Notes under the pieces: model-generated | Told to the model about the DNA's origin: nothing | Database searches by the model: none | Seen by the model: only the letters and a program-made list of their open reading frames with translations | Assembly: GCF_027595985.1 (NCBI RefSeq) | Contig: NC_073302.1 | Coordinates: 402,177,310-402,241,309 of the forward strand | Length of the DNA: 64,000 nucleotides | DNA from: Sorex araneus | Lineage: Eukaryota > Chordata > Mammalia > Eulipotyphla > Soricidae | Reading direction: 5' to 3' | Program-made: the position numbers and the translations under genes | In this document: one piece after another, positions 12,741 through 25,219 of the stretch | How the letters are laid out: the number at the start of each line of letters is the position of its first letter | Position numbering within the stretch: the first letter of the stretch is position 1

Positions 12741-12908
12741 TTTTTGCTTTTTTGGGTCACCTGGCATTGCACAGGGGTTACTCCTGGCTCTGCACTCAGG
12801 AATTATTCCTGGCAGTGCTCAGGGGACCATATGGGATGCTGGGAATTGAACCCGGGTCAGCCGTATGCAAGGCAAACGCGCTACTTGCTGTGCAATTGCT
12901 CCAGCCCC
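12741..12908 (-). mobile_element. tRNA-derived SINE (family A)
   Basis: A near-complete copy flanked by a matching GATATATCTTTTTTTT target on both sides (12725 on, and 12912 on). Confidence 0.88.
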
Positions 12909-13244
12909 CACGATATATCTTTTTTTTTAAAAAAAAATTGGATAATGGTTTACAAGCATGTAAATGTTTGTTTTAGGGGTTAAGTATTACTATCCCATAT
13001 CCAAGGGTTAATTTTCCAAAGCCACCAGTTTGTTGGACCCTTTCTCACACTCCTCCCCCTTTTCAACTCTTGAAACATCAGTTCTGTGGTCAGAGTCTGG
13101 GGTTTGTTTTCACTGGTCACTGTTCATTTTCTTGATTGCTTTCCCCATAGAATGATTAGGAGTGGGACCCTTGGTGTTTGTTTATCTTCTTCTGACTTAT
13201 TTGTCATAATGCCCACTAGTTCCAGATGGGTATTGTATCATAAA

Positions 13245-13270
13245 GTGTGTGTGTGTGTGTGTGTGTGTGT
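13245..13270 (+). repeat. (GT)13 microsatellite
   Basis: Uninterrupted GT dinucleotides. Confidence 0.97.
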
Positions 13271-13477
13271 AAACCATTTTTAAAGGTTCTGAACTATGTC
13301 CAAGTAGCCTGGTGATTTACTTCTTAGGCTAATGAGCCGTTCACTGTGTATTGCTGGTGTCATTCCCAATGAGCACAGTATCTGGTTCTCATCTTGTGAC
13401 CTAAGCACCTAAGTTTCAGAGTTGACTGAGAAGAGCGGTTTTCTTGGTACTCAGTTTGACTCTTAGGTTGACTTTTT

Positions 13478-13600
13478 TTGGTGATTTTTATACGTTTTAT
13501 TTTCATAAAGTAGTTCACAATAGTTCATTACAGGTAATATTCAAACACCCACCCCACCAGCGACATCTTCCCACCACAATAAAAGGAAAGTGTGTGAAAG
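13478..13600 (-). mobile_element. L1 3' tip fragment, diverged
   Basis: tttcataaagtagttcaca, then attcaaacacccaccccacc. Confidence 0.6.
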
Positions 13601-14433
13601 TTGTATTTCATTCTGGAGCCATTTAAGCCTGTATATAAGAGAATACAACCAAGTATGTTAAACTCTTAGGTTGATTTCTTAGTATGTGATCATGAGCTTC
13701 TATTTCCCCCATGCTGTGCTGCAACCTTAAACTTGATATGTGACTTTCTTCTACACTCTGGGTTAAGGAACAGACCAGTGTTAACTTGGCATTGAAAGTC
13801 CTCTGCAGCTCTGGCTTTGACCTCCCCTTTAGCCCTGTTATTCAACAACATAATCATGAATCTTTGGACAGTGGGTTCCTCAGATGCCTATAAACTGGAA
13901 GTGAAGATTGAGGAAGGGTTGGGGGCTCAGGGAAGAGATTGGCATGACCTGGTCACGTTCAAACTAAAGCCCTGCTTGTATGTGAGAATCACTGGACAGC
14001 TGCTAGGACTTGCCTGGCTCAGGTCATACCTGCACCAACGTTATCTCCAGAGTTCAGAACCCAGGAGGTTGTGGAGAGCTAGGAATCACGTTCCAGAGGC
14101 AGATTTCCTCAGCCAGGTGGTTCTCTCTGATTTCATGCTGTGACTCCAAGCTGCATCCACGACCTCTGATCTGTGCTTTGCTCACTCCCTGAGGATATCA
14201 CCTGGAACATCCTTTCTTTCCCTTGGTTCCATTTACTCAGTCCGTCATTCTCTCGGCCTCATCTGTTTCTCGGGCTTCCAAATAGACTTTCCATTTTGCG
14301 GTGATCTCTCTGAGATTTCATCACCCAAAACAAAAACAAAAACCACATCTCTTACATAGCAGATACCAAGTAGTGCCACAGGTCTATTGGCAGTATACAA
14401 CATGCTAATTACTGTTTTAAAAGTCCATAGTTC

Positions 14434-14611
14434 GGGGCTGGAGCCATAGCACAGCGGGTAGGGCATTTGCCTTGCACGCGGCCAACCCGGGTTCGAATCC
14501 CAGCATCCCATATGGTCCCCTGAGCACCGCCAGGGGTAATTCCTGAGTGAAGAGCCAGGAGTAACCCCTGTGCATCGCCAGGTGTGACCCAAAAACCAAA
14601 AAAAAAAAAAA
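14434..14611 (+). mobile_element. tRNA-derived SINE (family A), 15-bp TSD
   Basis: Reads ggggctggagccatagcac, then a box B-like GGTTCGAATCC and an A-tail. Perfect 15-bp duplication AAAAGTCCATAGTTC at 14419-14433 and 14612-14626. A young copy, sense to GSAP. Confidence 0.93.
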
Positions 14612-15112
14612 AAAAGTCCATAGTTCATTCATAGTTCATATGAATATATTTCTGGAATGTTTGGCTAGTCATTATCTCTTAGTTACATTTAAATTGCATA
14701 TTATTTGCTATTTGGGCCATATGTAGCAATATGCAGGAGTCATTCCTGACTCTGTACTCGAGTATCACTCCTGGGATAGTACAGGGGACCACATTGTATG
14801 CTAGGGATCAAACCTGGTGGGCCACATGTAAGGCCTTACCCACTGTACTCTCTCTCTCCAGTTCTGGAAGTCATCTTATTATTTAAAAGAAAATCCAGAT
14901 ACTTTTACCAACTCATTAGTTTTGAACTATTTTATGTTCTAGATTTCTTTGAAAATTGAGTACACGCTTTCAGTCTCCAGGAAAGCACTGATGTGAACAT
15001 GCATGCCCATTTATACATACTCAGTGAGTGCTGGAGCCTCGTAGAAGCCTATCTATGGGCCTGTTTTCTCTTTACTCTCTGCTGACAAAAGAGAATGAGG
15101 AAATGATTATTT

Positions 15113-15322
15113 TGGTCACTGTCACTGTCATCTCGTTGTTCATCGATTTGCTCGAGCGGGCACCAGTAATGTCTCCATTATGAGACTTGTTGTTATTGTT
15201 TTTGGCATATCAAATATGCCACAGGTAGCTTGCCAGGCTCTGCTGTGCGGGCAGGATACTCTTGGTAGCTTGCCAGGCTCTCCAAGAGGGGTGGAGGAAG
15301 CGAACCTAGGTCGGCCAGATAT
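15113..15322 (-). mobile_element. Composite SINE (family B)
   Basis: The family B body (tcgatttgctcgagcgggca, tttttggcatatcaaat, and a doubled gtagcttgccaggctct) runs into the start of a tRNA-like head (cgaacctaggtcggcc). The tail is ACTGTC-repeat-like at the left. Confidence 0.82.
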
Positions 15323-15723
15323 TTTTGGTAATGGTAGTAATTACCATTACCAAAAGTAGAAAGGAAGAAAGGTAGAAAGGAAGGTAATTTGGGGAAAATC
15401 CTTTCTTCGGAGCCAGTGTTGGTGTGTGAAGGAAGCCCTCTGACAGGAAGGTTGCATTTAGTCCCAGAGGAAGAGACCAGACAAAGTTGTAGGCCCACCC
15501 TTCCTCCTCAGTATCACGTCAGTCAGGGTCTGTGGGATTGAGGATTCTGTGACAGAGGACTGAATGCTTCGCTTCAACATTAATGACCACTAGATGTCGC
15601 CACAACACAATTTGTTTACAGGCAGTTGTCACTAGTGTGACTGAACCCAGCGTTAAATGGCAGGAAAGCTTGGGGACTTCCTTCCTCTCAGGGGTCATTA
15701 TTGACAAATAGCTTTTAAAAAAA

Positions 15724-15749
15724 ATTATTATTATTATTATTATTATTAA
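15724..15749 (+). repeat. (ATT)n microsatellite
   Basis: About eight ATT units. Confidence 0.95.
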
Positions 15750-16499
15750 TTTCCAGTAAAAGGAAGAACATCAGGTAAATACAAGCTCATTCATTGTGCA
15801 TTGTGTTCAAAAGGGAAAGAAATGATAAACTAGTCACTTTATTGAGGAGTGGAACCTGATGCCAGTGTTCTGATTTCCACCAGAAATGAAATTTCCCAGG
15901 CACATATTTTCCTGTTTCTGGTAGAAGGGATGTTGGACGGACTGCATTCTTCCAGGCTTCTAAAACAGCAAATTAATATTATGCAATTTACCCATACTCC
16001 AAATTAATTCATGTTGAACAAATTTGGACTATGATTTCAGTAAGAATTTCAATTGTGTGCTGCTATTTAATGTGAGAACTTTTGGGGGGGGCATGGGGGA
16101 CACACCTGACTCAGGGTTGACTCTTGGCTCTGTGCTCAAGGATAACTCCTGGCAATGCTCAGGGGACCCTATGTGGTGCTGAGGCTCAAACCTAGGCTGG
16201 CTGCACCCAATGCAAACATATTATCCTCTGTACTATTTCTTTGACTTCAAGAGCATTTATTTTGATTGAGGCATATTTTATTCAGATTATCTTTTTTTCT
16301 TACAATACAATCTTTTAACATAGTAGGTCTGAGCTCACTTTGTTTCATTATCAGGTTTTTATAAATGAATCTGTTTTGACAGAAAAGTGTGTCATAAATC
16401 TGTCTTCATTGATTTGTTTCAGTCTGTTCTTCAACAGTGAAATATAAGAATACTTCACTTTATTTTAAAATTTACCCATGAATATGTTCTTGATGTAGG

Positions 16500-17115
16500 A
16501 ACATAATCATATCATCAGTTCAAAGATGGGACTAGGATATGGATATTTCTCAAAAACATAAGACTAGAGTTCCCATATAACCCAGAAATTCCATTTATCA
16601 GCATCCATCCCCAAAAAACAAATTAAACAAGATATGCATACCTGTGTTTATTGCAGCACTTAGTACAGGAGCCAAGATAGGAAAACAATGCAAATAAGCA
16701 ACAATAGGTGAATGGATCCAGAAGTTGTGGTATATATACACAGTGGAATGCATGTAGTGTAAACATGAAATAATGCATTTGGCAGTAACATGGATGGAGC
16801 TGGAAGGCATCATGTTGAATAAAATAAGTCAGGACAAACACAGGATGATCTGTTGCATCTTGAAATTTGAGAGTCAAAACAAGAACACAGACAGTCCTAA
16901 ACATTGACAAGCCTTTGATACTGGAATTCAGCACCAGGCATCATACAGAGGAGAGAGGGACAGGAGGAGGAGGAAGACCGGACTAGGAGAGATGTAAAGA
17001 CAGTGGTGGAGAGTCCTGGGCACTTTGCTGGTGGTGGTGGGGAAAGCAGTAAACTTGTATATCAATACCATATATTTTATCTCTATTGTTAACCTCATGA
17101 ACAATAATTAATATA
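16500..17115 (+). mobile_element. L1 3' end fragment, old
   Basis: ORF2 C-terminal DNA (cccatataacccagaaattc, gtttattgcagcactta, atggatccagaagttgtgg, gtaacatggatggagctgg) followed by a degraded 3'UTR. Confidence 0.75.
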
Positions 17116-17691
17116 AATATATATATATATATTTATCAAGAAGAAGGGGTTAGGATGCCAACTAATTCTGTTTTAGAATATTTTAACAACTGAATGTGAA
17201 ACTTCATGTTTTCTGATTCTTAGATTTTGTGAGAAAAGATCATATTTGGGAGCAAACGCTTGGTGGGAAAATAAGCCTCCTCACCTCTCCCGAATCCAGT
17301 GCACATTCTCTGAGCCTGGCATTCTAGACGCAGCCCCAGCGACATGGCTCTCTGGGGAGGAAATGATATGTTTAGTAGTGGTTTCCCGCTTAGCCTTAAC
17401 CTAAGCAGGCCCCAGGGGCTTTGTGAACTGACCCCTGGCATTCTCCCTCAGCTAAGGGTTGAGAGGAGGGAGTGGGGAACAGAAGACTCTGGGCGTTTCT
17501 ATTTTAGAATTCCCCTTCATCCTTGGTGGAAATTTTTGGTTTGCCAGAAATGCCACACAAGACCCAGGGGAGAAAGGCCAGCCCAGCCCAGCTTGGCAGC
17601 ATGGCTTTTGTGGGTCTTGCTGGGCAGTTTGGCCACAGGGGCTGCTTCTCCAGCACATCACATTTTTTTTTGGGGGGGGGGTCTCTTTCAG

Positions 17692-17820
17692 GTGCACAGT
17701 TTTAAGGGCTACTGGGAAAAACTGAACTCCAATATGGAATATGTAAAGTACTCTGAGCCACACCTCCACTATCACAACGATGTGGTCTGGAAAGAGTGGC
17801 TCAATCTGATCTCAGAAGAG
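17692..17820 (+). CDS. GSAP: GSAP internal exon (VHSFKGYWEKLNSN...)
   Basis: A 43-codon phase 0/0 exon that follows a G-run and the acceptor ctctttcag. It encodes VHSFKGYWEKLNSNMEYVKY through EWLNLISEE. The donor is gtacgt at 17821. The poly-G run at 17672-17681, just upstream of the acceptor, is unusual for a 3' splice region. Confidence 0.93.
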
Positions 17821-17844
17821 GTACGTGTGGGTCCTTTTTTAAAA

Positions 17845-18440
17845 AATGTTTATAATCACCGTGTATGACAGAGTTACAGAGTTATTCATTATGAAGTTTC
17901 AAGCATACAGTGTTTAGTACCAGTGCCTTCCTGGTGTCTACTCCACACCAGTGTCCCCAGTTTCCCTCCCACCCTGCACCCCCAGCCTGGTCCTGAGGCA
18001 CTGGCCCCTTCCATCATTGTCCTGATGTTGTCTTCTCTAACTGACCACCCTCAACCCCACTCCAGTGCCAAGTTCCTGCTGAAGAACAATTCTCCTGCTC
18101 CTCATTCCTGCTGCCTTTGGCGCTTTGTTATTCCCTTTCAGATTTTCTGTCTATGTCACATCTGAGAGAGATCATTCTGTGCCCCTCTCCCTCCGACTAA
18201 CATCACTCAGCATGACACTTTCCAGGTCCATCCACATAGCAGCAAATTGCATGACTTTTATCTTTTCTTACGGCTGAGTAGAATTCTACGGTGTAAATGT
18301 ATCATAGTTCCTTTATCCAATCATCTGTTGTTGTCCCACTTCTAGAAATATACCTCAGGACTCCAGAAGCACAATCCAGAAGGATATCTGCACTCCTACG
18401 TTCATTGTAGCACTGTTCACAGTAGCTCAAATCTGGAAAC
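17845..18440 (-). mobile_element. L1 3' end fragment, old
   Basis: The reverse-strand 3'UTR and ORF2 end: ataatcaccgtgtatgacag, then catcactcagcatgacac and cattgtagcactgttcacag. It begins 25 bp after a GSAP exon donor. Confidence 0.75.
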
Positions 18441-19336
18441 ACGAGAGTTTTTGAGGAGAAGTTAGGCAGCGGAGGTGGAGTGCTTGAGAACCTAGTGGGA
18501 CCCTGCGGTCACAGGCTGGCTGCCATTAGCAACCCTGTCCCCAATTGGCAGATGCACTCACACCCATAGGCCAGAGATGGGAACTTTTTTTTTTTTTTTT
18601 TGCCAAGGGCCCTTTGACACATCATTTGCAAGCATACAGTATTGGCAGATTGGCAGCAGACAACTGATCAAAAAACATAGGTGTCTCTCCTGTCATGTTC
18701 TAGGGTCAGACCACATGATTTCCACATGGTTCATGGACTGGATATTTCTCACCCCTTTGTGGATGTAGAGATGCATCTTGGTTCTCTGTTTTCCTCTGGA
18801 GGAAACCCAAGGGCCCAGAGGTTAAGGGACATACAAAGTAGCAGTGTGTAGTAGAGTAGGACCAGTCAGTACTCAGCTCTACAATGTGTTCTTGTATTAT
18901 TTACATGCTTGAAAGATGTTTTTTTAAAAATCTGATACTGGTTCTGAAGAAATAGTACAGTGGGTAAGGTACCTGCCTTGGCGTGCAGGTGACTTGGTCC
19001 CATCCCCAGCACTGCATAGGGTACCCTGAGCCTCACCAGGAGTGAGCCCTGAGCACAGAGGTATAAGCCTCGAGTACCGACAGGCGTGGCCCTGCATCCC
19101 ACCCCCAATCTAGGTGTTCCTAATTTAGTGGTTGTTAGAAGTCAGGGATGGTTGAAAGGAGACAGGTGAATGTGACAAAGGGATAATGTGAGGGTGATCT
19201 TTGGGGTGATAAATGAGCTGTTGTGTCTTGACTGTGGTAGGATATAATTATGGATTCTGAGTCTACACATATGATAAAATGACGTAGAACCATGTAGTCA
19301 CCAGTGTTGGTTTTCTGATATTATGCTGTAGTTATG

Positions 19337-19465
19337 GCAAACTATCCGTGGCGTATTCGATATGCCAAAAACAGTAACAACAAGTCTCCACAATGGAGAC
19401 ATTACTGGTGCCCGCTTGAGCAAAATCGATGAGCAACGGGATGACAGTGATAGAGTGATTTATGT
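19337..19465 (+). mobile_element. Composite SINE (family B), truncated
   Basis: A sense copy of the 3' half only: ccgtggcgtattcgatatgc to gatgacagtgatagagtg. The tRNA-like head is missing. Confidence 0.8.
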
Positions 19466-20061
19466 AAGCTGTAACATTGAGGAGACTGGGTGAAGAGTAC
19501 ATTAGATCTCTGTAGCATTGTTCTATATAGTATACAGCTGACGTGCAACTTCCTATAAGTCTCTTAACAGTTATAGAACAGAACACATTTAAAAAATATT
19601 TTTCGGGTTTTTGTTTTTGTACTTTTGTTTTTTGTGCCATACTTCACAGTGCTTAGGGGGCCACATGTGGTAGTGTGGATCAAACCTGGCTTGACTGCTT
19701 GCAAGGCTAGCCCCCCACCCACTGTACCCCAGCCTCAGGTTTTTTTTTAAACTTGCATTACATTTATTTATGTTTTACTTATTTGTTGTAATTGCTTGAA
19801 AGGATATTTCTTTTCTTTTTTTCTTTTCTGTGCCACATCCAGAGGTGCTCAGGGCTTACTCCTGATTCTGCACTCAGGAATTACTCCTGACAGTGCTTAG
19901 GGGACCATACCATATGCAGGGATCAGACCGAGGTTGGCCATTCTACCCACTGTATAGACCTATCTTTCTAAAACTCTTAGCTCAATTACATGATGTCCTT
20001 GTATAAAATATCATCCAGTAAATCTTCATCTTCCACAACTCTGTCATGTTCTTACTCCTAG

Positions 20062-20120
20062 AAAACAGGAAAAAGAAGGTCTGTGGCCTATGTACGGAAT
20101 ATTGTTGATAATGCAATGAA
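20062..20120 (+). CDS. GSAP: GSAP internal exon (KTGKRRSVAYVRNIVDNAMK)
   Basis: A 59-bp exon between cctag and gtaagt (20121). It encodes KTGKRRSVAYVRNIVDNAM plus the first two bases of a Lys codon. Confidence 0.93.
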
Positions 20121-20395
20121 GTAAGTACATTTAGAGGGTACTGTATTTGTAAGATAGTGATCTTTCACAGTGACTTTACTACCTTCCACACAGGTTGTTT
20201 ACTTGTATGTCCATATAAAATAATGCTCATAGTTAGAACAGTTTCTGCACTGGTTTTATGGTTGTTTTGTTTCATGTTTTTAAATGGAAGGTATCAGTGT
20301 ATGACAGTATGTTTCTAACACCTAAAAAAAAAATAACAACAATGCTTCCTGTGTGAATAACACTGGCTAATGTTTTGTTTTTTTTTTTTTGGTAG

Positions 20396-20427
20396 GGTGA
20401 TTTCTAACCTAGAAGCAAGAAATTTGG
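20396..20427 (+). CDS. GSAP: GSAP micro-exon (VISNLEARNLG)
   Basis: A 32-bp exon between acceptor tttggtag and donor gtaaga. G completes Lys, then VISNLEARNL, then a G left for the next exon. It is too short for ORF scans and is supported by phase continuity on both sides and by the human match. Confidence 0.9.
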
Positions 20428-20506
20428 GTAAGAAAAGACCTGTGGGGGGGAGGAGAGGGGAAAGCGTTCTGTATTATAGCCAGCATTGTGTTTGCAACAC
20501 TGTTTT

Positions 20507-21139
20507 ATTTCTTTTTTAAAAATTTTTAAAATTTTATTGAATCACCATGACATAGTTACAAGCTTTCATGTTTGGGTTACAATATCACAATGATCAAAAA
20601 CCCATCCCTCCACCAGTGCATGTTCCCCACCACCAATATCCCGAGTATACCCCCCCCTTCCCACCCTCCCCTGCCTCTAAGGCAGACAATATTCCCCATA
20701 CTCTCTCTCTACTTTTGGGCATTATGGCTTGCAACACAGACACTGAGAAGTCATCATGTTTGGTCCATTATCTACTTTAGGCATGCATCTCCCATCCCAA
20801 GTGGTTCCTCCAGCCATCATTTTCTTAGTGATCCCTTCTCTATTCCAGCTGCCTTCTCCCCTCTACTCATGAAGCAGGCTTCTAGCTATGGGGCAATTCC
20901 CCTGGCCCTTGTATCTACTGTCCTTGGGTGTCAGCCTCACGTGATGTTATTCTATACTCCACAAATGAGTGCAGTCCTTCTGTGTCAGTCCCTCTCTTTC
21001 TGACTCATTTCACTTAGCATGATACTCTCCATGCTTATCCATTTATAAGCAAATTTCATGACTTCATCTCTCCTAACAGCTGCATAGTGTAGATGTAGCA
21101 AAGTTTCTTTAATCAGTCATCTGTTTTAGGGCACTCGGG
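20507..21139 (-). mobile_element. L1 3' end, 15-bp TSD
   Basis: 5'-truncated L1 with a T-rich left end and attgaatcaccatgac. Perfect duplication TTGCAACACTGTTTT at 20492-20506 and 21140-21154. It lies 80 bp after the GSAP micro-exon. Confidence 0.92.
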
Positions 21140-21154
21140 TTGCAACACTGTTTT

Positions 21155-23255
21155 CTTTGCCTTGGGTTGCAAGCAAATGGCTTGCTAAAGTATAAAGGAG
21201 ACTGTATCTCCCTTCATGGCTCCCAGCTTCTTCTGAGTCTGACCCAGCAGGACCTGTGGACAAGTGCTGGATGTACTTTTCAGAAGTTTCCGGTGTCCAC
21301 CCTTCAGCCCTTCGGTCTTCATTGTTTTTCCTTCTAGAGTTGATTTATGTGCCCCTCCCCCCAGCTCTGCTCACAGATGCACTTCCGCTGATCCTGCTCC
21401 TAGGGCTACTTTCTCTCCAACCTCCTCATCACCCCAGCACTTTGTACACGCCTCTCATTTTGGTTAGGAAGAAGAGTACAAAGATGAGAAAATGCTAGGC
21501 GGGCAAAAATGAAAAAAATCTAGGTATGGCAGGGTTGACAGAGCAGGTGTGTGGGGGGAGAGGTGGGGGGGAACCTGGGCTTGGGACAGGCAGAACTTGA
21601 CTCAATCTCAGCGTGGCCTCTTGCTAGTCCTGTGCTAGTAGGTGTGTATTCATTTCCTGCATTGCCCTCCTCAGGACCAGGGGCAGCTGGGTAAAGCCGG
21701 GGATGAGAATGCTCATCAGCATATTCAGGTCACAAGGTTTTTCATGGTTTTGTCTGCGGAAAGATCAGCTTCCAGTTTTGAAATGCTGCCTTTTCTTTCT
21801 ATCCCACGTATGTTGTATGGGCATGGGTGTCTGTTATTGTTGGGTGACCCCAGCAGAAAGTGTTTCATAGGGTATGTTGCTGCATATCCTGTCCCCGTGC
21901 ACATAGTTGTGCACACAGCGCCACCCCCCCACCCTCCTTCCCGTGAACCATGATGGGGAACATGTCCAGCCTGACCTGGACTCATTGCGCAGCCGTAGCC
22001 TGACTCTAGACGTTTCCAGCCGTCCACACCGAAGCCACCACTCTGCCACTAGCCCCCAAGCAGGAGTCTGGCCCAGGAGATGGGGACACAGATGTGGGGC
22101 CTTCAGGCTGACCCTGCTCACCTTGGTAGGGGTGTTGCAACAGGGGGAACTAGCGAGGTTTCTGCTGTCTGTTCCCCTTCCGTTTCCACCAGACCTCCGT
22201 ATGCTCCTGCTTCCGAGGCTGTGCTGCCTGTGTCTGGTTCCAGTGACTCTCTGGATGCACTCCAGGGAAACAGCCCCTTCCTCTCACCTGCTTGCTCCGT
22301 CTCATTTCCTTGTGAAAACGCAGTCGCTGCCAAAACAGAATGCTCTGTCAAGTTCAGGATTGCGTGATCAGGTTTTGAATTCTTTTGTCTCAGTCGTGGA
22401 GGTTGCAGAGGATCTGGGATTCTGGGTGTGCCCCATGAAGAGTCATTTGTCCACTGACTAGGGCGTTCTGCCTTCTTGATCAGCCCTATGCCCTGGCTGC
22501 AGAAAGGGCAGGGCACAGAGATCTTGCATATAGTGCCCAGTGTGGCGGTTGGCACCTGAGGTGGTTGTTTGGGGTGAGAGCAGATTTTCCTCCGAGACAG
22601 TGTTTGTCTATCTGTCATGTTGGCTCAGTGCCAGTTATGGAGGAAGTGATGAGAACCGCCGCTGGGTTAACCTGATATTGCACATTTTCTTCTTGGCTGA
22701 GCTACCTCTTCCATCCCTAAAAGTGTGCCAGTTCGTATGATTTAACCACAGTAACGCCCCAGTTCCTTCAGCTAAGTATCTTGCAAAGTCACTGAACTGT
22801 GTGGGGTCAGGACAAAGGGCTTCAGGAGATGCACTAGTCCCATGCGCTCTTCTCAGGAAGCAGCCTCCTCTCAGCCTCTTCTCAGGAAGCAGCCTCCTCT
22901 CAGCCTCTTCTCAGGAAGCAGCCTCCTCTCAGCCTCTTCTCAGGAAGCAGCCTCCTCTCAGAGCGCTTTCTTGCTGAGGAGAAATCCCAACTGGAACCCA
23001 GTAGTATTGGGAAGCCCTTGTTCTCTTTCTACCTTCGTCTCTACCTCTTTGTTTTGCGCGCTCTCTGCAGATCCCCTAAGTGATAAATTCATCCTAGAGA
23101 ACCAGGTCATGTTCTCAAAAGAAAAGTTTTCATTCTGCCAGGGATGTTTTCTCTTTTCCTAGTGGCTCAGAGGAGGGGAAACCCAAGCCGATTCCCTTCC
23201 TTCTAGCTCGTTTCCTGAAAACCACCCTGCATGTCTATTTGCCATTTCATTTTAG
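21155..23255 (+). other. GSAP intron, unique part
   Basis: About 2 kb with no recognised repeat except the 29-bp minisatellite. Open frames up to 184 codons occur on both strands here (21907-22461 and 22118-22618) but lack homology I recognise. Confidence 0.6.
22846..22961 (+). repeat. 29-bp minisatellite, four units
   Basis: The unit begins TCTCAGGAAGCAGCCTCCTC and starts at 22851, 22880, 22909 and 22938, so the period is exactly 29. The units are nearly identical. Confidence 0.95.
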
Positions 23256-23317
23256 AGCCAAGATTCATACCCCTCTTCCAGGAGGAGGACAAACACCAGA
23301 GGCTGCTCATAGGACTG
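23256..23317 (+). CDS. GSAP: GSAP internal exon (PRFIPLFQEEDKHQRLLIGL)
   Basis: A 62-bp exon between cattttag and gtaagt (23318). The leading AG joins the preceding G to give Glu where I recall Gly in human; PRFIPLFQEEDKHQRLLIGL follows and the exon ends in phase 0. Confidence 0.9.
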
Positions 23318-23924
23318 GTAAGTTGGGTGAAGGCTGTGTAGGTGGGTTCCAGGAGAAGGGGAAAGGTGCGACTGCATTTCACATACTGATCTCATTTTCC
23401 ATCAGTTCTTTCCCTGGAACACATGTTCCCAGCTACTCCTAGCAGACCCTGTGTGTTCATGTTGAGGATGTATGCTGTCTGGTAATTGGTAGTGTAGCAG
23501 AGGACACACATGTCAATCAGGTACTCTAGTAAATACACAGTTACACAATATTGTAAGGAAGTGTGAAGTACTGAGAGTGTTTAGAATAAGCGTATCCTCT
23601 TAGTGGCTTCTGTGTTTGGGATGAAAATACAAGAGAACCAAGCATTCTTTCTCAAGAAGTTCCTTTACTAGAAAGACCAAAGAAATAAAGAAATATAAGC
23701 AAATACAACAAATTCCATTTTTGAAACTAGTCTGACAGAAATTATGAGGACATGGCAAACAAGCTTTATATTCTCTTACACATATGAAGAAGATTTAAAT
23801 AAGCAAATCAGCGATAGTAATTGAATAAATTTAAATAACATGCAGCCATCATAGCTAGTGTGTTAAAAAATAATGATAAATTAGGCAGTTTCTCAAATCA
23901 TTAGAAAATAGAGTGAGTGTACCT

Positions 23925-24175
23925 TAGAGTAATAGCCTCTCAGTATCTATATTGCAAACCATAATGCTCCAAAGTAGAGAGAAAGTATGGGTGAAATTGT
24001 CAGCCATAGAGGCAGGGGGAGGGCTAGGAAGGCAGGTGGATACTGGGGACATTGGTGGCAGAAAATGTGCACTGGTGGAGGGATGGGTGTTTGATTATTG
24101 TGTGGCTGAAACTCAAACATGAAACCTTTGTAACTATCTCATGGTAATTCAATAAAAAAAATTTTAAAAAAGAAA
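23925..24175 (+). mobile_element. L1 3' end fragment
   Basis: 3'UTR landmarks gccatagaggcagggggagg, cactggtggagggatgggtg, ctttgtaactatctcatgg and an A-tail. Confidence 0.8.
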
Positions 24176-25123
24176 GCATAATATCTTCAAACAGAAGTGA
24201 AAAAAAATTTAAGTCAAATCAATTAAAAACTTCAGGAGACTGAACTGAAATAATAGACCTTGATTCAGAAGGCCACAGGCCATTTAACCCAGGTTACTGT
24301 ATAGTCAGACCTGCTGAAATAGAAGTCAGGAACACGTGTGTGTGTGATGGCAGATGTAGTTCTTGCAGGCTGTCGGTGCCAAGATCTTGTAGCTGGGAGA
24401 CTAATTGAGCAGACATATAGGAAGAGGGGATGGGGGAAAGGAGAAAGGAGAAGAAAGCAGTCAGGTAGGGATGGGAATACCCCAGAGAAGAGAAGCAGAG
24501 AAACCCAAGATTAGAACAGGGCAGTCTCAACCCTGCCTGACAGGCACACTGCGCTCTTGTTCCACCTGGGGCCAGAGCCATTGGCCATCCTTCCATAGGT
24601 CCCAAAGCCTCTGATATTCAGCTCCTCAAAGGGGATTTGGAGGAAACTGCAGTAATTTCTTTTTTGCGGTAGTGTCGGGAGGGGGGCACGGTGTACACAC
24701 CTAATCGTGATCAGGGTTTATTCCTGGCTCTGCACTCAGAGATTACTTATTCCTGGCAATGCTCGGGCGACCTTATGAGGTGATAGAGATTGAATTTGGG
24801 TTGGCTGTGTGCAAGGCAAACACCCTGCCCACTGTCACTCTGCCCCCTGCAATAGTTTGTTTTGAGGAAAATGTTAATACCTTTGATTTAGGCCCATCAG
24901 AGTTAACATGGTGGGTTTTGTACATGCTGGTAGAATCTCTGAATCCATTCCCTCTGATCCCCATCAAGGTTCTGGAGGTCAGAACCCGGACCTCACACAT
25001 ATAAGACATGTGCGCTATCACTGAGATACTTACCTGGGCCATCAATATTTTTGTATTAATAAAAAATGTTGTAGGTATAAGTGACTAGGATGTGACTTGT
25101 TTAATCCGTATCATTTTTTTCAG

Positions 25124-25219
25124 ATGGTGTCTGAGTTAAAAGACCATCTTTTACGACACCTACTGGGTATAGAAAAGAAAAAAATAGAACAAATGGTTCT
25201 TGACTACATTGCAAAAATG
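25124..25219 (+). CDS. GSAP: GSAP internal exon (MVSELKDHLLRHLLGI...)
   Basis: A 32-codon phase 0/0 exon between tttttttcag and gtaagt. It reads MVSELKDHLLRHLLGIEKKK followed by IEQMVLDYIAKM. The opening ATG is an internal Met, not a start. Confidence 0.94.

Larger units (their letters stand above)
10712..17691 (+). other. GSAP intron
   Basis: 10712-11880 looks unique; 11525-11700 is GC-rich. It also holds the pyrimidine tract, SINEs (12741, 14434, old 14712-14865, 15113, old 16085-16245) and L1 pieces. 13640-14400 contains no feature I can name. Confidence 0.65.
17821..20061 (+). other. GSAP intron
   Basis: L1 piece 17845-18440, old sense SINE about 18950-19110, family B fragment 19337, and old minus SINEs 19630-19735 and 19828-19960. 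18440-18940 is otherwise plain. Confidence 0.65.

Noticed and set aside
12744..12983. Recurring frames such as GVTPGSAL.NYSW...GPYGMLGIEPG at many places
   Set aside because: They are chance frames through the family A SINE; the same peptide recurs wherever the SINE does.
14434..14510. tRNA-gene-like box A and box B in the SINE heads
   Set aside because: The head is only tRNA-derived; it is fused to a SINE body and does not close a full cloverleaf, so no tRNA gene is called.
17344..17868. 174-codon + strand frame
   Set aside because: Only 17692-17820 is real (a GSAP exon); the rest is intron that happens to stay open.
21907..22618. Overlapping open frames up to 184 codons on both strands
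   Set aside because: No recognisable protein, no splice logic with GSAP, GC-rich unique intron where long chance frames are expected.
22846..22961. CRISPR-like array of four regular repeats
   Set aside because: The units are contiguous with no spacers, in a mammalian intron.
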